Positions 43,865 through 53,179 of a stretch of 53,531 nucleotides of DNA are shown here, one piece after another (position 1 is the stretch's first letter; the number at the start of each line of letters is the position of its first letter). Source of the stretch: an uncultured Gammaproteobacteria bacterium (lineage in GTDB: Bacteria > Pseudomonadota > Gammaproteobacteria > Magnimaribacterales > Magnimaribacteraceae). The translations under genes and the position numbers were made by a program. The notes beneath the pieces were generated by a model that was not told the DNA's origin, did no database searches, and saw nothing but the letters and a program-made list of their open reading frames with translations. The stretch lies in contig CAJWDT010000006.1 of assembly GCA_913031395.1 (NCBI GenBank), forward strand, positions 1 through 53,531. Direction: 5' to 3'.

Positions 43865-44185
43865 CTATATGTTAGATTCTATAAATTCGGTTAATTGAGT
43901 TTTACTCAAAGCACCGACCTGTTGTGCAACAAGCTCTCCGCCTTTAAAAATGGCCAAAGTAGGTATACTCATTACATTTTGTTGAGCTGCTGAATTTTGG
44001 TTCGCATCAACGTCAAGCTTTCCTACTTTTAACTTATCTGAAAATTCAATAGCCATTTCTTCAACAATAGGTCCTACCATTTTGCAAGGTCCGCACCAAG
44101 TAGCCCAGTAATCTACTAATACAGGTTTTTCAGATGCATTTACTTCTGTTTCAAAATTGTCGTCTGTAAGTGTGACAACGTTCAT
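43865..44185 (-). CDS. trxA: Thioredoxin 1
   Basis: This 106-residue protein has the redox centre 'WCGPC' (Cys31 and Cys34), cis-proline in 'SIPTLAIF' and standard length. AAGGAGG is 5 bases before the ATG at 44185. It reduces cytoplasmic disulfides. It lies upstream of rho in the conserved order. Confidence 0.97.
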   Translation of the reverse strand: MNVVTLTDDNFETEVNASEKPVLVDYWATWCGPCKMVGPIVEEMAIEFSDKLKVGKLDVDANQNSAAQQNVMSIPTLAIFKGGELVAQQVGALSKTQLTEFIESNI

Positions 44186-44279
44186 AGTTCCTCCTTGGAA
44201 TAGATTGCTTGGGAATTTGAAATTTTCATTTATAAATCATTATTAAGGTTAATGTAAAAATTTTCAAGATTCTAAATAA

Positions 44280-45953
44280 TTATTTTTTTGTTGTGACAGC
44301 ACCTTCAGATGCTGAAGTTACTAAAGACCTATATTTATCTAAAACTCCCCCCTCTTCGTCTTTCACCGGACAGACCCAATTTTCTTTTCGTTTTTGTATT
44401 TCCTCACCGGTAAGGTCAAGATTTATTTGATTTGTTTCGGCATCTATAGAAATAAAATCCCCATCCTTGATAAAGGCTATTGGCCCTGCATCAAACGCTT
44501 CTGGAGTGATATGACCCACCACGAAACCATGGGTTCCTCCCGAAAATCTACCATCAGTCAAAAAAGCTACTTTATCTCCTAGGCCTTTTCCCATAATTGC
44601 AGAGGTTGGACTAAGCATTTCTCTCATTCCAGGTGCTCCTCTAGGTCCTTCATATCTGATGACTAGAACATCACCTTCAGAAATCTGATTAGACAAAATA
44701 CCTTCCATAGCAGATTCTTCAGAATCATAAACCTTTGCTTTACCTTCAAACCGTAACCCTTCCTTACCTGATATTTTTGCTACAGCACCTTGAGGAGCTA
44801 AATTTCCATAAAGTATTCTTAAATGACTATCGGATTTTATGGGCTTATCGATATCTCTTACGATTTCTTGTTCGATAGGATAATTTTCGCAATCTTTTAA
44901 ATTCTCTTCTAAAGTTTTGCCTGTAACAGTCATTTGACTACCGTCCAACAAACCCTGTTCAAGCATAATTTTCATAAGCGGAACAATGCCACCAATCTCA
45001 ATTAATTCCGACATCAGAAAATTTCCGCTAGGCCTTAAGTCAGCTAAAACTGGTGTTCTTTTTCCAATTCTTTCAAAGTCATCAAGATTTAGGTCAACCT
45101 TAGCCTCATGAGCTATTGCTAGTAGGTGTAATACTGCATTAGTTGATCCTCCAAGAGCGATGACCACAGCAATAGCATTTTCAAAAGCCCCTTTTGTCAT
45201 AATATCTCTAGGCTTAATATCTTCAGAAATTAAATGCATAATTGCTTCTCCGGCGTTAGAAGAGTCATCTAGTTTGCTAGCTGAAATAGCTTCCTGAGCA
45301 GAACTATTAGGCAAACTCATTCCTAGAGCTTCTATAGCTGATGCCATAGTATTTGCAGTATACATGCCTCCACATGAACCAGGACCTGGAATCGCAGAAG
45401 ACTCAATGTCCAGTAATTCAATATCGGAGAGAGATCCTTCGGAATGTTTTCCGACAGCCTCAAAAACAGACACGACATCTGTTCTATTTGCACCTGGTTT
45501 TATACTACCTCCATAAACAAATATTGAAGGTCTATTCAGCCGCGCCATCGCCATGAGACATGCAGGCATATTTTTGTCACAACCTCCGATAGTTATTACG
45601 CCATCAAACCCCTGTCCACCAACGACTGTCTCAATTGAATCTGCTATCACTTCTCTAGATACTAATGAATACCGCATTCCCTTGGTTCCCATAGATATAC
45701 CGTCGGATACTGTGATGGTATTGAATATTACAGCTTTAGAACCAGCATTATCGGCTCCATTTGCTGCAGCCTCAGCAAGTTTATCAATATGCATATTACA
45801 GGGTGTGACCATGCTCCAAGTTGAAGCTACACCAACCTGAGGTTTTTTAAAATCTTCTGAATCAAAACCAACCGCTCTAAGCATGGCTCGCGACGGTGCC
45901 TGCTCAACACCATCAACTATCTCAGATGAATACTTTCTTTTATCTTTGGACAT
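44280..45953 (-). CDS. ilvD: Dihydroxy-acid dehydratase
   Basis: This 557-residue enzyme has the Fe-S and Mg sites in 'TPCNMHIDKLA', 'GGCDKNMPACLMAMAR' and 'GPGSCGGMYTANTMA', and the C-terminal 'DGRFSGGTHGFVVGHI'. It performs the third step of valine/isoleucine synthesis, downstream of IlvC. It is unlinked from the ilvI operon but in the same window. No regulatory site is clear in the 37 bases upstream. Confidence 0.97.
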   Translation of the reverse strand: MSKDKRKYSSEIVDGVEQAPSRAMLRAVGFDSEDFKKPQVGVASTWSMVTPCNMHIDKLAEAAANGADNAGSKAVIFNTITVSDGISMGTKGMRYSLVSREVIADSIETVVGGQGFDGVITIGGCDKNMPACLMAMARLNRPSIFVYGGSIKPGANRTDVVSVFEAVGKHSEGSLSDIELLDIESSAIPGPGSCGGMYTANTMASAIEALGMSLPNSSAQEAISASKLDDSSNAGEAIMHLISEDIKPRDIMTKGAFENAIAVVIALGGSTNAVLHLLAIAHEAKVDLNLDDFERIGKRTPVLADLRPSGNFLMSELIEIGGIVPLMKIMLEQGLLDGSQMTVTGKTLEENLKDCENYPIEQEIVRDIDKPIKSDSHLRILYGNLAPQGAVAKISGKEGLRFEGKAKVYDSEESAMEGILSNQISEGDVLVIRYEGPRGAPGMREMLSPTSAIMGKGLGDKVAFLTDGRFSGGTHGFVVGHITPEAFDAGPIAFIKDGDFISIDAETNQINLDLTGEEIQKRKENWVCPVKDEEGGVLDKYRSLVTSASEGAVTTKK

Positions 45954-45990
45954 TTACAAATTATAAGTTAGAAGTTTGCTATCTTATAGC

Positions 45991-47583
45991 TTATAAAATA
46001 GAAGCTGCTAACAGTTCTTGTGTATATTCGTGAGCTGGAGACTCAAATAAATTTTCAGTAAGACCTTCTTCAACTATATTTCCGTCCTTCATTACATAGA
46101 CATGATCAGATAAAAATCTAATTACTTTGAGATCATGACTTATGCAAAGATATGCAAGTCCAAGTCGATTTTGTAAGTCTTTCAAAAGATTAAGTATTTG
46201 CATCTGAATAGATACATCTAACGCGGAGGTTGGTTCATCCAATAAGATAAGTTTAGGTTCCAGGATTATGGCTCTAGCTATCGCAACCCTTTGTCTCTGA
46301 CCGCCAGAGAGCTCATGAGGAAATCTTGAAAAAGATGATGGTTCTAATTCTACATCCTTCAAGGCTTTGATTATTTTCTCATTCCTTCCAATCTTATCTA
46401 GAGATGGTTCATGGACCTTTAAACCCTCCCCTACAATCTCACCGATTGTCATCCTGGGAGATAAAGAGCCAAAAGGGTCTTGAAAAACTATTTGAAAATC
46501 TTTTTTATATTTTCTAGATTCACTTGAGCTTAAGTTATTTATATCAAGATTATCGAAGATGATCTTTCCATCAGATTTTTCAATCCCCAATAAAGCTCTT
46601 GCTAAAGAGGACTTTCCAGATCCGGACTCTCCCACTAAGCCAGTTGTTGATCCACTAAAAATTTTTATATCTACTTTTTTTACAGCATTTAAATATTCGG
46701 TTGTCTTTCCTAGAAAGTTTTTCCTTATCGAATAGTTTATGTCAACATTCTCAGCATTCAGTAGAATAGGATTTCCAGTATTTACATTCTCTTTCTTTCC
46801 GGGAATTGAATTTAAGAGCTTCACTGTATAGGGATGTTGAGGATTATCGAATAGAGCTTTGACTTCTCCGGACTCTACTATCTCTCCATCTTTCATGACA
46901 CACACCTGATCCGAAAACCTTTTCACAATATTTAAATCATGAGTTATGAAAAGTATAGACATACCAAATTCTTCTTGAAGATCTGACAATAATTCAAGTA
47001 AAGCTTTTTCAACAGTGACGTCTAGCGCAGTGGTAGGTTCGTCTGCAATTAATAGCTCAGGTTCATTAGCTAAAGCCATCGCTATCATAATTCTTTGTCT
47101 TTGCCCTCCAGATAACTGGTGAGGATAAGAATCTACTTTAGTCTCAGGTTCAGGAATTTTTACCTTCTGCAAAAGATCTATAGTTCTCTCTCTAGCTTCA
47201 CTTTTTCCTAAATTTCTATGAATAATTAGAGTTTCATCAATCTGAAAGCCTACTTTCTGATAAGGATTAAGAGAGGTCATGGGTTCTTGAAAAATCATAG
47301 AAATCTTATTGCCTCTCAAGCTAGTAAGAAACTTTTTATGTGATTCAAGAATTTCTTGATTTTCAAACTTTATTGATGATCTATCAGAATATCTTACTGT
47401 GCCTTCTGGTAGAAGCTGTAGAAGCGACAAAGCAGTTACTGATTTACCAGAACCTGATTCTCCTACTAAGGATAGTGTTTTACCTTTTTCTATATGAAAA
47501 GAAATATCATCTACTGCCCTAAAAGTTCTTTCCTTCGATTCGAAATCTACAGTGAGATTATTTATTTCTAATATTTTATCCAC
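45991..47583 (-). CDS. Double-ATPase ABC transporter protein (YejF / peptide-importer type)
   Basis: Two ATP-binding domains are fused in one chain: first Walker A 'GESGSGKSV' (near 40) and signature 'LSGGQRQR' (near 157); second Walker A 'GESGSGKSS' (near 318) and 'LSGGQRQR'. The order matches YejF-type ATPases of oligopeptide importers. I choose GTG 47583 (530 residues); a TTG at 47595 is also possible. Both overlap the end of the PCuAC gene. No permease or binding-protein gene is adjacent, so its partners are elsewhere. Confidence 0.9.
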   Translation of the reverse strand: MDKILEINNLTVDFESKERTFRAVDDISFHIEKGKTLSLVGESGSGKSVTALSLLQLLPEGTVRYSDRSSIKFENQEILESHKKFLTSLRGNKISMIFQEPMTSLNPYQKVGFQIDETLIIHRNLGKSEARERTIDLLQKVKIPEPETKVDSYPHQLSGGQRQRIMIAMALANEPELLIADEPTTALDVTVEKALLELLSDLQEEFGMSILFITHDLNIVKRFSDQVCVMKDGEIVESGEVKALFDNPQHPYTVKLLNSIPGKKENVNTGNPILLNAENVDINYSIRKNFLGKTTEYLNAVKKVDIKIFSGSTTGLVGESGSGKSSLARALLGIEKSDGKIIFDNLDINNLSSSESRKYKKDFQIVFQDPFGSLSPRMTIGEIVGEGLKVHEPSLDKIGRNEKIIKALKDVELEPSSFSRFPHELSGGQRQRVAIARAIILEPKLILLDEPTSALDVSIQMQILNLLKDLQNRLGLAYLCISHDLKVIRFLSDHVYVMKDGNIVEEGLTENLFESPAHEYTQELLAASIL

Positions 47584-48013
47584 GCTTCTTAACAAAAAAT
47601 TTAAAATCTACAGGATCGCTATCAACTAAGAGAAATGAACATGATAGATATTCATTATCAAATCCACTTAAACCCCAGAACATTACATGCTTTCCCCCTG
47701 GTACAAAGATAGTACTCGAATTAGCATCTAAAGTAATAGAGCTAACCTTTGACATTGTCATGAATCCCTCTGAATTTACAATAGTTTCATGGATTTCTGC
47801 TCTTACAGGAGAGCAATCAATGGATGATATTTCAACATCATTCATGGTTTGATTAGAAATGCTCAAGTAGCCACTAGTCATCATTGAACCTTTTAAGGGT
47901 ACATACAAATGCGCATCCTTTATAATGATCGTTTCTTTTTCAACATTTGTACAACTAACTAAAATGACTGCTACCCAAAATATAGAAAAAATTTTAAAGA
48001 GATTTTTGTTCAT
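47576..48013 (-). CDS. PCuAC copper chaperone lipoprotein
   Basis: This 145-residue protein has a lipobox (LVSC, Cys21) and the PCuAC (DUF461) domain. The copper ligands follow the H-Mx-H-x-M pattern: 'AEIHETIVNSEGFMTM' and 'GGKHVMFWGL'. PCuAC delivers Cu(I) to the CuA centre of cytochrome oxidase. Its start overlaps the divergent DsbD-N gene by about 50 bases, and its end overlaps the ABC ATPase gene. Confidence 0.88.
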   Translation of the reverse strand: MNKNLFKIFSIFWVAVILVSCTNVEKETIIIKDAHLYVPLKGSMMTSGYLSISNQTMNDVEISSIDCSPVRAEIHETIVNSEGFMTMSKVSSITLDANSSTIFVPGGKHVMFWGLSGFDNEYLSCSFLLVDSDPVDFKFFVKKRG

Positions 48014-48431
48014 TAGTTATTTCTTATTAATTTTTACAAATTTATCTGCTAAATCAAACTTTTTGGATGGGCTATCTAAAAATAAGGTTCTACCAGTTGA
48101 TGAAGCATTTATTTTTGAAGCGGTGATTCAACAGAAAGGCATCATACTTTCATGGTCCATGAAAGAAAACTGCTTTCTTTATAATGATAAATTTGAGATT
48201 ACAACATCTCCGGAAACAAACCTATCAATTAATACGACTGGGAAAACTGAAAGAATTAATGATATATATTTTGGAGATGTAGATGTTTTTTTTAATTCTG
48301 TTGAGAAGACCTTAATATTGAATCCTGAAAGCAAGTTCATTAACATCACCTATCAAGGATGTAATGCACAAGGATTCTGTTATCCACCAGTGAATAAGCA
48401 AATTGAAATAAATAAGTTAAATAATTTATAA
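47964..48431 (+). CDS. Stand-alone DsbD N-terminal domain (nDsbD-alpha) protein
   Basis: This protein of about 155 residues starts at ATG 47964 (uncertain; an ATG 39 bases earlier also exists). A signal peptide ('FLFISYFLLIFTNLSA') is followed by the nDsbD fold, with the diagnostic 'YQGCNAQGFCYPP' holding the C-x5-C pair. Normal DsbD is about 570 residues, with an eight-helix membrane part and a thioredoxin-like C-terminus; both are missing here. The next gene is aroQ, so it occupies the usual dsbD slot in the dsbD-aroQ-accB-accC order. It is likely a truncated but intact protein, perhaps working with the adjacent PCuAC. Confidence 0.8.
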   Translation: MTATQNIEKILKRFLFISYFLLIFTNLSAKSNFLDGLSKNKVLPVDEAFIFEAVIQQKGIILSWSMKENCFLYNDKFEITTSPETNLSINTTGKTERINDIYFGDVDVFFNSVEKTLILNPESKFINITYQGCNAQGFCYPPVNKQIEINKLNNL

Positions 48432-48495
48432 GATGCTTATACCTTTTCCTCTAAAATTCATTTAAAATCGTCTAAATTCACCAAAATTCATATTA

Positions 48496-48933
48496 ATGAC
48501 TAAATACATGCTTCTTAATGGTCCTAACCTAAACCTTTTGGGAACTAGGGAACCTGAAATATATGGTTCAGAGACATTAGCAGATATAGAAAAAAATCTT
48601 TCAACGATTGCTTCTAAAGCAAATTGTGAACTTATATGTCATCAAAGCAATGCTGAGCATGAATTGGTAGAACTCATTCATGCAGCAAGAGATAAAGAAG
48701 TAAAGTGTATTATCATAAATCCAGGAGCATTAACCCATAGCAGCATTGCTCTCAGAGATGCTCTATCAGGAGTAAATATTCCTTTCATAGAAATACATAT
48801 ATCTAACATATACGCGAGGGAAGATTTTAGGCAAATGTCTTACTTATCGGATATAGCTCAAGGAGTGATATCTGGATTGGGAATTGAGGGTTATGAATTA
48901 GCCTTAAATACGGCTTTTAAAAAATTTAATTAA
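48496..48933 (+). CDS. aroQ: 3-dehydroquinate dehydratase, type II
   Basis: This 145-residue protein has '[19 protein letters not shown]' (about 6-24, with the catalytic Tyr), '[14 protein letters not shown]', '[12 protein letters not shown]' and '[14 protein letters not shown]' including the catalytic histidine. It makes 3-dehydroshikimate in the shikimate pathway. It precedes accB by 12 bases. Confidence 0.96.
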   Translation: MTKYMLLNGPNLNLLGTREPEIYGSETLADIEKNLSTIASKANCELICHQSNAEHELVELIHAARDKEVKCIIINPGALTHSSIALRDALSGVNIPFIEIHISNIYAREDFRQMSYLSDIAQGVISGLGIEGYELALNTAFKKFN

Positions 48934-48945
48934 ACAGGAGAAATC

Positions 48946-49395
48946 ATGGACATAAGAAAAGTCAAAAAACTAATAGAAATGTTAGAAAACTCTAATCTAG
49001 AAGAGATTGAAATCCAGGAAGGTGAAGAGTCTGTTAGGTTAGTTAAAAGCACCAATAAAACTCAAGCTATAGCACCTCAATCTATAGTTTTACCTCAAGA
49101 TGCTGTTGCTCAAGAAGTAGTGGATTTATCTGTTACTGAAAAAGAAACAAAAGAAGATGCTAATTCAATAAATTCTCCTATGGTTGGAACTTTTTATGCC
49201 TCTGCTTCACCAGGTGCAAAGCCTTTTATATCTGTAGGGGATATCATTGCCGAGGGTGATGTTGTATGTATTGTAGAGGCTATGAAAATGATGAATGAAA
49301 TAAAGTCAGATTTTTCTGGAACCGTTCTATCTGTGAATGTAGAAAATTCAGAACCAGTGGAATACGGTCAATCTTTATTTGAAATTTCTAAATAA
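48946..49395 (+). CDS. accB: Biotin carboxyl carrier protein of acetyl-CoA carboxylase
   Basis: This 149-residue protein has the biotin site 'EAMKMMNEI' (Lys114) in the C-terminal domain and a typical N-terminus ('[23 protein letters not shown]'-type). The middle linker is rich in Ala/Val/Gln. GGAG precedes the ATG. It carries CO2 in the first step of fatty-acid synthesis. The stop overlaps accC by one base (TAATG). Confidence 0.97.
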   Translation: MDIRKVKKLIEMLENSNLEEIEIQEGEESVRLVKSTNKTQAIAPQSIVLPQDAVAQEVVDLSVTEKETKEDANSINSPMVGTFYASASPGAKPFISVGDIIAEGDVVCIVEAMKMMNEIKSDFSGTVLSVNVENSEPVEYGQSLFEISK

Positions 49396-50729
49396 TGATT
49401 AATAAACTTCTAATCGCCAATAGAGGCGAAATAGCATTACGTATCTTAAGAGCGGCTAAGGAATTAAAAATACCAACAGTAGCTGCTTATTCGGAAGCAG
49501 ATAAAGATCTTATGCATGTCAAAATGGCAGACGAATCTATTTGTATTGGCCCCGCTGATTCTTCACTAAGCTACTTGAATATACCAGCAATAATAAGTGC
49601 AATGGAGCTCTCAGGAGCCGATGGTGTGCATCCTGGTTACGGCTTTCTTTCTGAAAATCCTGACTTTGCAGAAAAGATTGAAAAAAGTGGTTTTGATTTT
49701 GTAGGACCTCCTGCTTCGGTTATAAGAATGATGGGCAATAAGATCTCCGCTAAAGAATTTGCTTTAAAAGCGGGACTACCAATTGTTCCTGGTTCAACTG
49801 GATCTATTGATCAAGATACACACAAAAAAGCTGAAGAGATTGGCTATCCAGTAATAATCAAAGCTGCATCTGGTGGTGGCGGAAGAGGAATGAGAATAGT
49901 TCATTCAGCGGAAGAATTAGATGACGCTATTGAGCTTACTCAACAAGAGTCTGCAGCTGCTTTTGGAGACTCAACAGTTTACCTCGAAAAGTTTCTTGAA
50001 AGTCCTAGGCATATAGAAGTACAAGTCTTGGCAGATAGACACGGAAATGTACTTCATTTGGGAGACAGAGATTGTTCCATGCAAAGAAGACATCAAAAAG
50101 TTATAGAAGAGGCCCCTGCAACAGGAATCAAGGAAGAGAAGAGACAAGAAATATATGCTCAATGTGTGGAGGCCTGTCGACAATTAAACTATACAAGTGC
50201 TGGAACTTTTGAATTTTTATATGAGAATGATAACTTTTATTTCATTGAAATGAATACAAGAATTCAAGTTGAGCACCCTGTTACTGAAAGTGTTACAGGC
50301 CTTGATTTAGTTAAACTCCAGTTGAGAATAGCAAGAGATGAAGAATTAAAAATAAAACAAGAAGATATAGTTCTTAAAGGTCACGCCATTGAGTGCAGGA
50401 TTAATGCTGAGAATTCAGATACTTATTTACCTTCACCAGGAAAGATCCTTGAATATCATGCTCCAGGTGGCATTGGAGTCAGAATGGACTCACATTTATA
50501 TAAGGATTATACGGTCCCTCCTTATTATGATTCTCTTATAGCTAAAGTAATTTGCAGGGCAAATGATAGAGAAGATGCTAGAGCAAGACTTGAAAGAGCC
50601 TTAGATGAAATGTATGTCCTAGGAATAGATACTAATCTAGATATGCATAGGAAACTCATAAAAGACCCTAATTTTATCAATGGGACTTTCAACATAAATT
50701 ATCTGGAAAACCTCAATAAGGATAAATAA
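49395..50729 (+). CDS. accC: Biotin carboxylase subunit of acetyl-CoA carboxylase
   Basis: This 444-residue ATP-grasp enzyme has '[16 protein letters not shown]' at the start, '[12 protein letters not shown]', the glycine-rich '[11 protein letters not shown]' (about 155-165), '[18 protein letters not shown]' and '[14 protein letters not shown]'. It carboxylates AccB biotin. It follows accB with a one-base overlap and precedes leuS by 2 bases. The prmA gene often found after accC is absent here. Confidence 0.97.
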   Translation: MINKLLIANRGEIALRILRAAKELKIPTVAAYSEADKDLMHVKMADESICIGPADSSLSYLNIPAIISAMELSGADGVHPGYGFLSENPDFAEKIEKSGFDFVGPPASVIRMMGNKISAKEFALKAGLPIVPGSTGSIDQDTHKKAEEIGYPVIIKAASGGGGRGMRIVHSAEELDDAIELTQQESAAAFGDSTVYLEKFLESPRHIEVQVLADRHGNVLHLGDRDCSMQRRHQKVIEEAPATGIKEEKRQEIYAQCVEACRQLNYTSAGTFEFLYENDNFYFIEMNTRIQVEHPVTESVTGLDLVKLQLRIARDEELKIKQEDIVLKGHAIECRINAENSDTYLPSPGKILEYHAPGGIGVRMDSHLYKDYTVPPYYDSLIAKVICRANDREDARARLERALDEMYVLGIDTNLDMHRKLIKDPNFINGTFNINYLENLNKDK

Positions 50730-50731
50730 TA

Positions 50732-53179
50732 ATGTCAGAACAAGATCTCCCTTATGAACCGGGAGACATTGAAGAAGAGGTTCAGCGGTTTTGGCTAGAG
50801 AACAATACTTTCTCTGTCACTGAAGACCCGAGTAAAGAAAAATTCTATTGCTTAAGTATGTTTCCTTATCCAAGTGGTTCCATCCATATGGGTCATGTAA
50901 GAAACTATTCTATAGGAGATGCAATAAGCAGATTTCAAAGAATGCTAGGTAAAAACGTATTGCAGCCAATGGGCTGGGATGCATTTGGCCTGCCTGCAGA
51001 AAATGCAGCCATTAATAATGAGGTACAGCCTTCAGAATGGACCTTAGATAATATCGAGAGTATGAAAACTCAGTTAACAAAATTAGGTTTTGCTTATGAT
51101 TGGAAAAGAGAATTTGCTACATCAGAACCTGATTATTATAAATGGGAGCAATGGTTCTTTCACCAAATGATGGACAGAGGTCTTGCCTATCAAGAAGAAG
51201 CAGAAGTTAATTGGGACCCGGTTGATCAAACTGTTCTTGCCAATGAGCAAGTAATTGATGGTAAAGGCTGGAGATCAGGAGCTGAAGTAGAAAAAAAGGT
51301 ACTTAAGCAATGGTTCCTAAGAATTACTGATTATGCCGAGGAACTTTTAGAGGGTACTGATAAATTAAAAGGATGGCCTGAGCAGGTAAAGCTTCAACAA
51401 AAAAATTGGATTGGGAAATCTGAAGGTATGAATCTTAGATTTCATATAAAAGATAGAGATGAAGAGATTGATGTTTTTACTACAAGACCGGATACCATAA
51501 TGGGAGTCTCGTTCATTGCCATATCCACATCTCATTTTTTATGTACTGACTTAAGTGATGATAAGGGTGATATAAAAAGTTTTATTGAAAAACAAAATAA
51601 AACAAAACAATCTGAGGCTGAATTTGCTAAGCAAGAAAAAGAAGGTGTCTCCACAGGTTTATATGCAATTCACCCGTTTACAAAAGAAGAAATTCCTATA
51701 TGGATCGCAAATTTTGTTCTCAGTGATTATGGATCTGGAGCTCTTATGGCAGTACCCGCTCATGACCAAAGAGATTTTGAGTTCGCAACTAAATATAATT
51801 TACCTATATTGCAAGTCATTAAAAATGAGGTTGATTGTGATCCGCTAAAAGAGGCATTTTTAGATAAAAATATTCTTATAAATTCAGGAGAATTCAATGG
51901 CATGACCTTTGATGAGGCATTTTTATCTGTAGAGAATAAAGCTAAAGAATTAGATTGCGGAAACAGAGAGACTAACTTTAGGCTAAGAGATTGGGGTATC
52001 TCAAGACAAAGATATTGGGGAGCGCCTATTCCTGTTCTTACTGATGGCAAAAGAATTATTCAAGCCCAAGACTTACCAGTCAAATTACCGAGTAAAGTTG
52101 AATTTAAAGGTGTTAGTTCTCCGCTTAAAGATATGCCAGAGTTCTTAAAAGTAAATCAAGAAGGAAAAGATCTGGTCAGAGAAACAGATACTTTCGATAC
52201 TTTTTTTGAATCTTCTTGGTACTTCGCAAGATTTGCAAGTCATGACAGTGAGGAATCCATGCTCGACGAAAGAGCTAAATACTGGCTTCCTGTTGACCAA
52301 TATATTGGGGGTATCGAGCATGCTGTTTTGCACCTCTTATATTCTAGATTCTTTTTTAGGTGTATGAGAGATATGGGCCTAGTTGATGGAGATGAGCCTT
52401 TTGACAATCTGCTTTGCCAAGGAATGGTTTTGAAAGATGGAGCTAAGATGTCTAAATCCAAAGGAAATACAGTTGATCCTCAGGGTTTAATAGATAAATA
52501 TGGAGCAGATACCGTTAGGCTCTTTGTAATGTTTGCAGCACCTCCTGAACAATCGCTAGAATGGTCTGATCAAGGCGTGCAAGGAGCCCATAGATTTATT
52601 AATAGAATCTGGAGATTAGTTAACCAGCATATTATTGCCGGGCCGAGTGAGATCGAGGAAATATCTTCTTCAGATGAAAAAATAAAAAAATTAAGATCCA
52701 AAGTTCACAAAACTTTAGCAAAAGTAAAAGATGACTATATTCGAAGACATAGTTTTAATACAGCAATTGCCTCTGTTATGGAACTTTCAAATGAGATTCC
52801 GAAAGAATTCTTGAATGCCTCTTCCGGCCCCGAAATGAGATTTGCAGCTCATGAGGCTATAGAATCTATTTTATTAATGCTCGCTCCAATAACTCCTCAT
52901 TTGTGTCAGCACTTGTGGTGGAAACTTCATCCTGAAGAGTCGATTGTTGATAAAGAATGGCCTGAAGCAAATGAATTATTTTTAGAAGATGATAGCTTGA
53001 ATATAGCTATTCAAGTAAATGGTAAACTTAGAGCTGAAATTGAAATTAACAAAAACTGCCCTGAAGAAGAAGCTAAGAAGAAAGCACTCGAGCATGAAAA
53101 AATTAAAAAGCATCTCGAAGGAATGGAAGTGAAGAAGATAATCTACATACCAGGGAAAATCATCAATATCGTCGCATGA
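50732..53179 (+). CDS. leuS: Leucyl-tRNA synthetase
   Basis: This 815-residue class I synthetase has the HIGH-type 'HMGHVRNYSIGD' (52-63), the CP1 editing domain with 'FTTRPDTIMGV' (about 250) and 'DQRDFEFA', and the 'KMSKSKGNTVDP' motif near residue 570. Length is slightly shorter than E. coli (860). It is followed by lptE, overlapping by 4 bases (ATGA), the same order as in E. coli. Confidence 0.97.
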   Translation: MSEQDLPYEPGDIEEEVQRFWLENNTFSVTEDPSKEKFYCLSMFPYPSGSIHMGHVRNYSIGDAISRFQRMLGKNVLQPMGWDAFGLPAENAAINNEVQPSEWTLDNIESMKTQLTKLGFAYDWKREFATSEPDYYKWEQWFFHQMMDRGLAYQEEAEVNWDPVDQTVLANEQVIDGKGWRSGAEVEKKVLKQWFLRITDYAEELLEGTDKLKGWPEQVKLQQKNWIGKSEGMNLRFHIKDRDEEIDVFTTRPDTIMGVSFIAISTSHFLCTDLSDDKGDIKSFIEKQNKTKQSEAEFAKQEKEGVSTGLYAIHPFTKEEIPIWIANFVLSDYGSGALMAVPAHDQRDFEFATKYNLPILQVIKNEVDCDPLKEAFLDKNILINSGEFNGMTFDEAFLSVENKAKELDCGNRETNFRLRDWGISRQRYWGAPIPVLTDGKRIIQAQDLPVKLPSKVEFKGVSSPLKDMPEFLKVNQEGKDLVRETDTFDTFFESSWYFARFASHDSEESMLDERAKYWLPVDQYIGGIEHAVLHLLYSRFFFRCMRDMGLVDGDEPFDNLLCQGMVLKDGAKMSKSKGNTVDPQGLIDKYGADTVRLFVMFAAPPEQSLEWSDQGVQGAHRFINRIWRLVNQHIIAGPSEIEEISSSDEKIKKLRSKVHKTLAKVKDDYIRRHSFNTAIASVMELSNEIPKEFLNASSGPEMRFAAHEAIESILLMLAPITPHLCQHLWWKLHPEESIVDKEWPEANELFLEDDSLNIAIQVNGKLRAEIEINKNCPEEEAKKKALEHEKIKKHLEGMEVKKIIYIPGKIINIVA

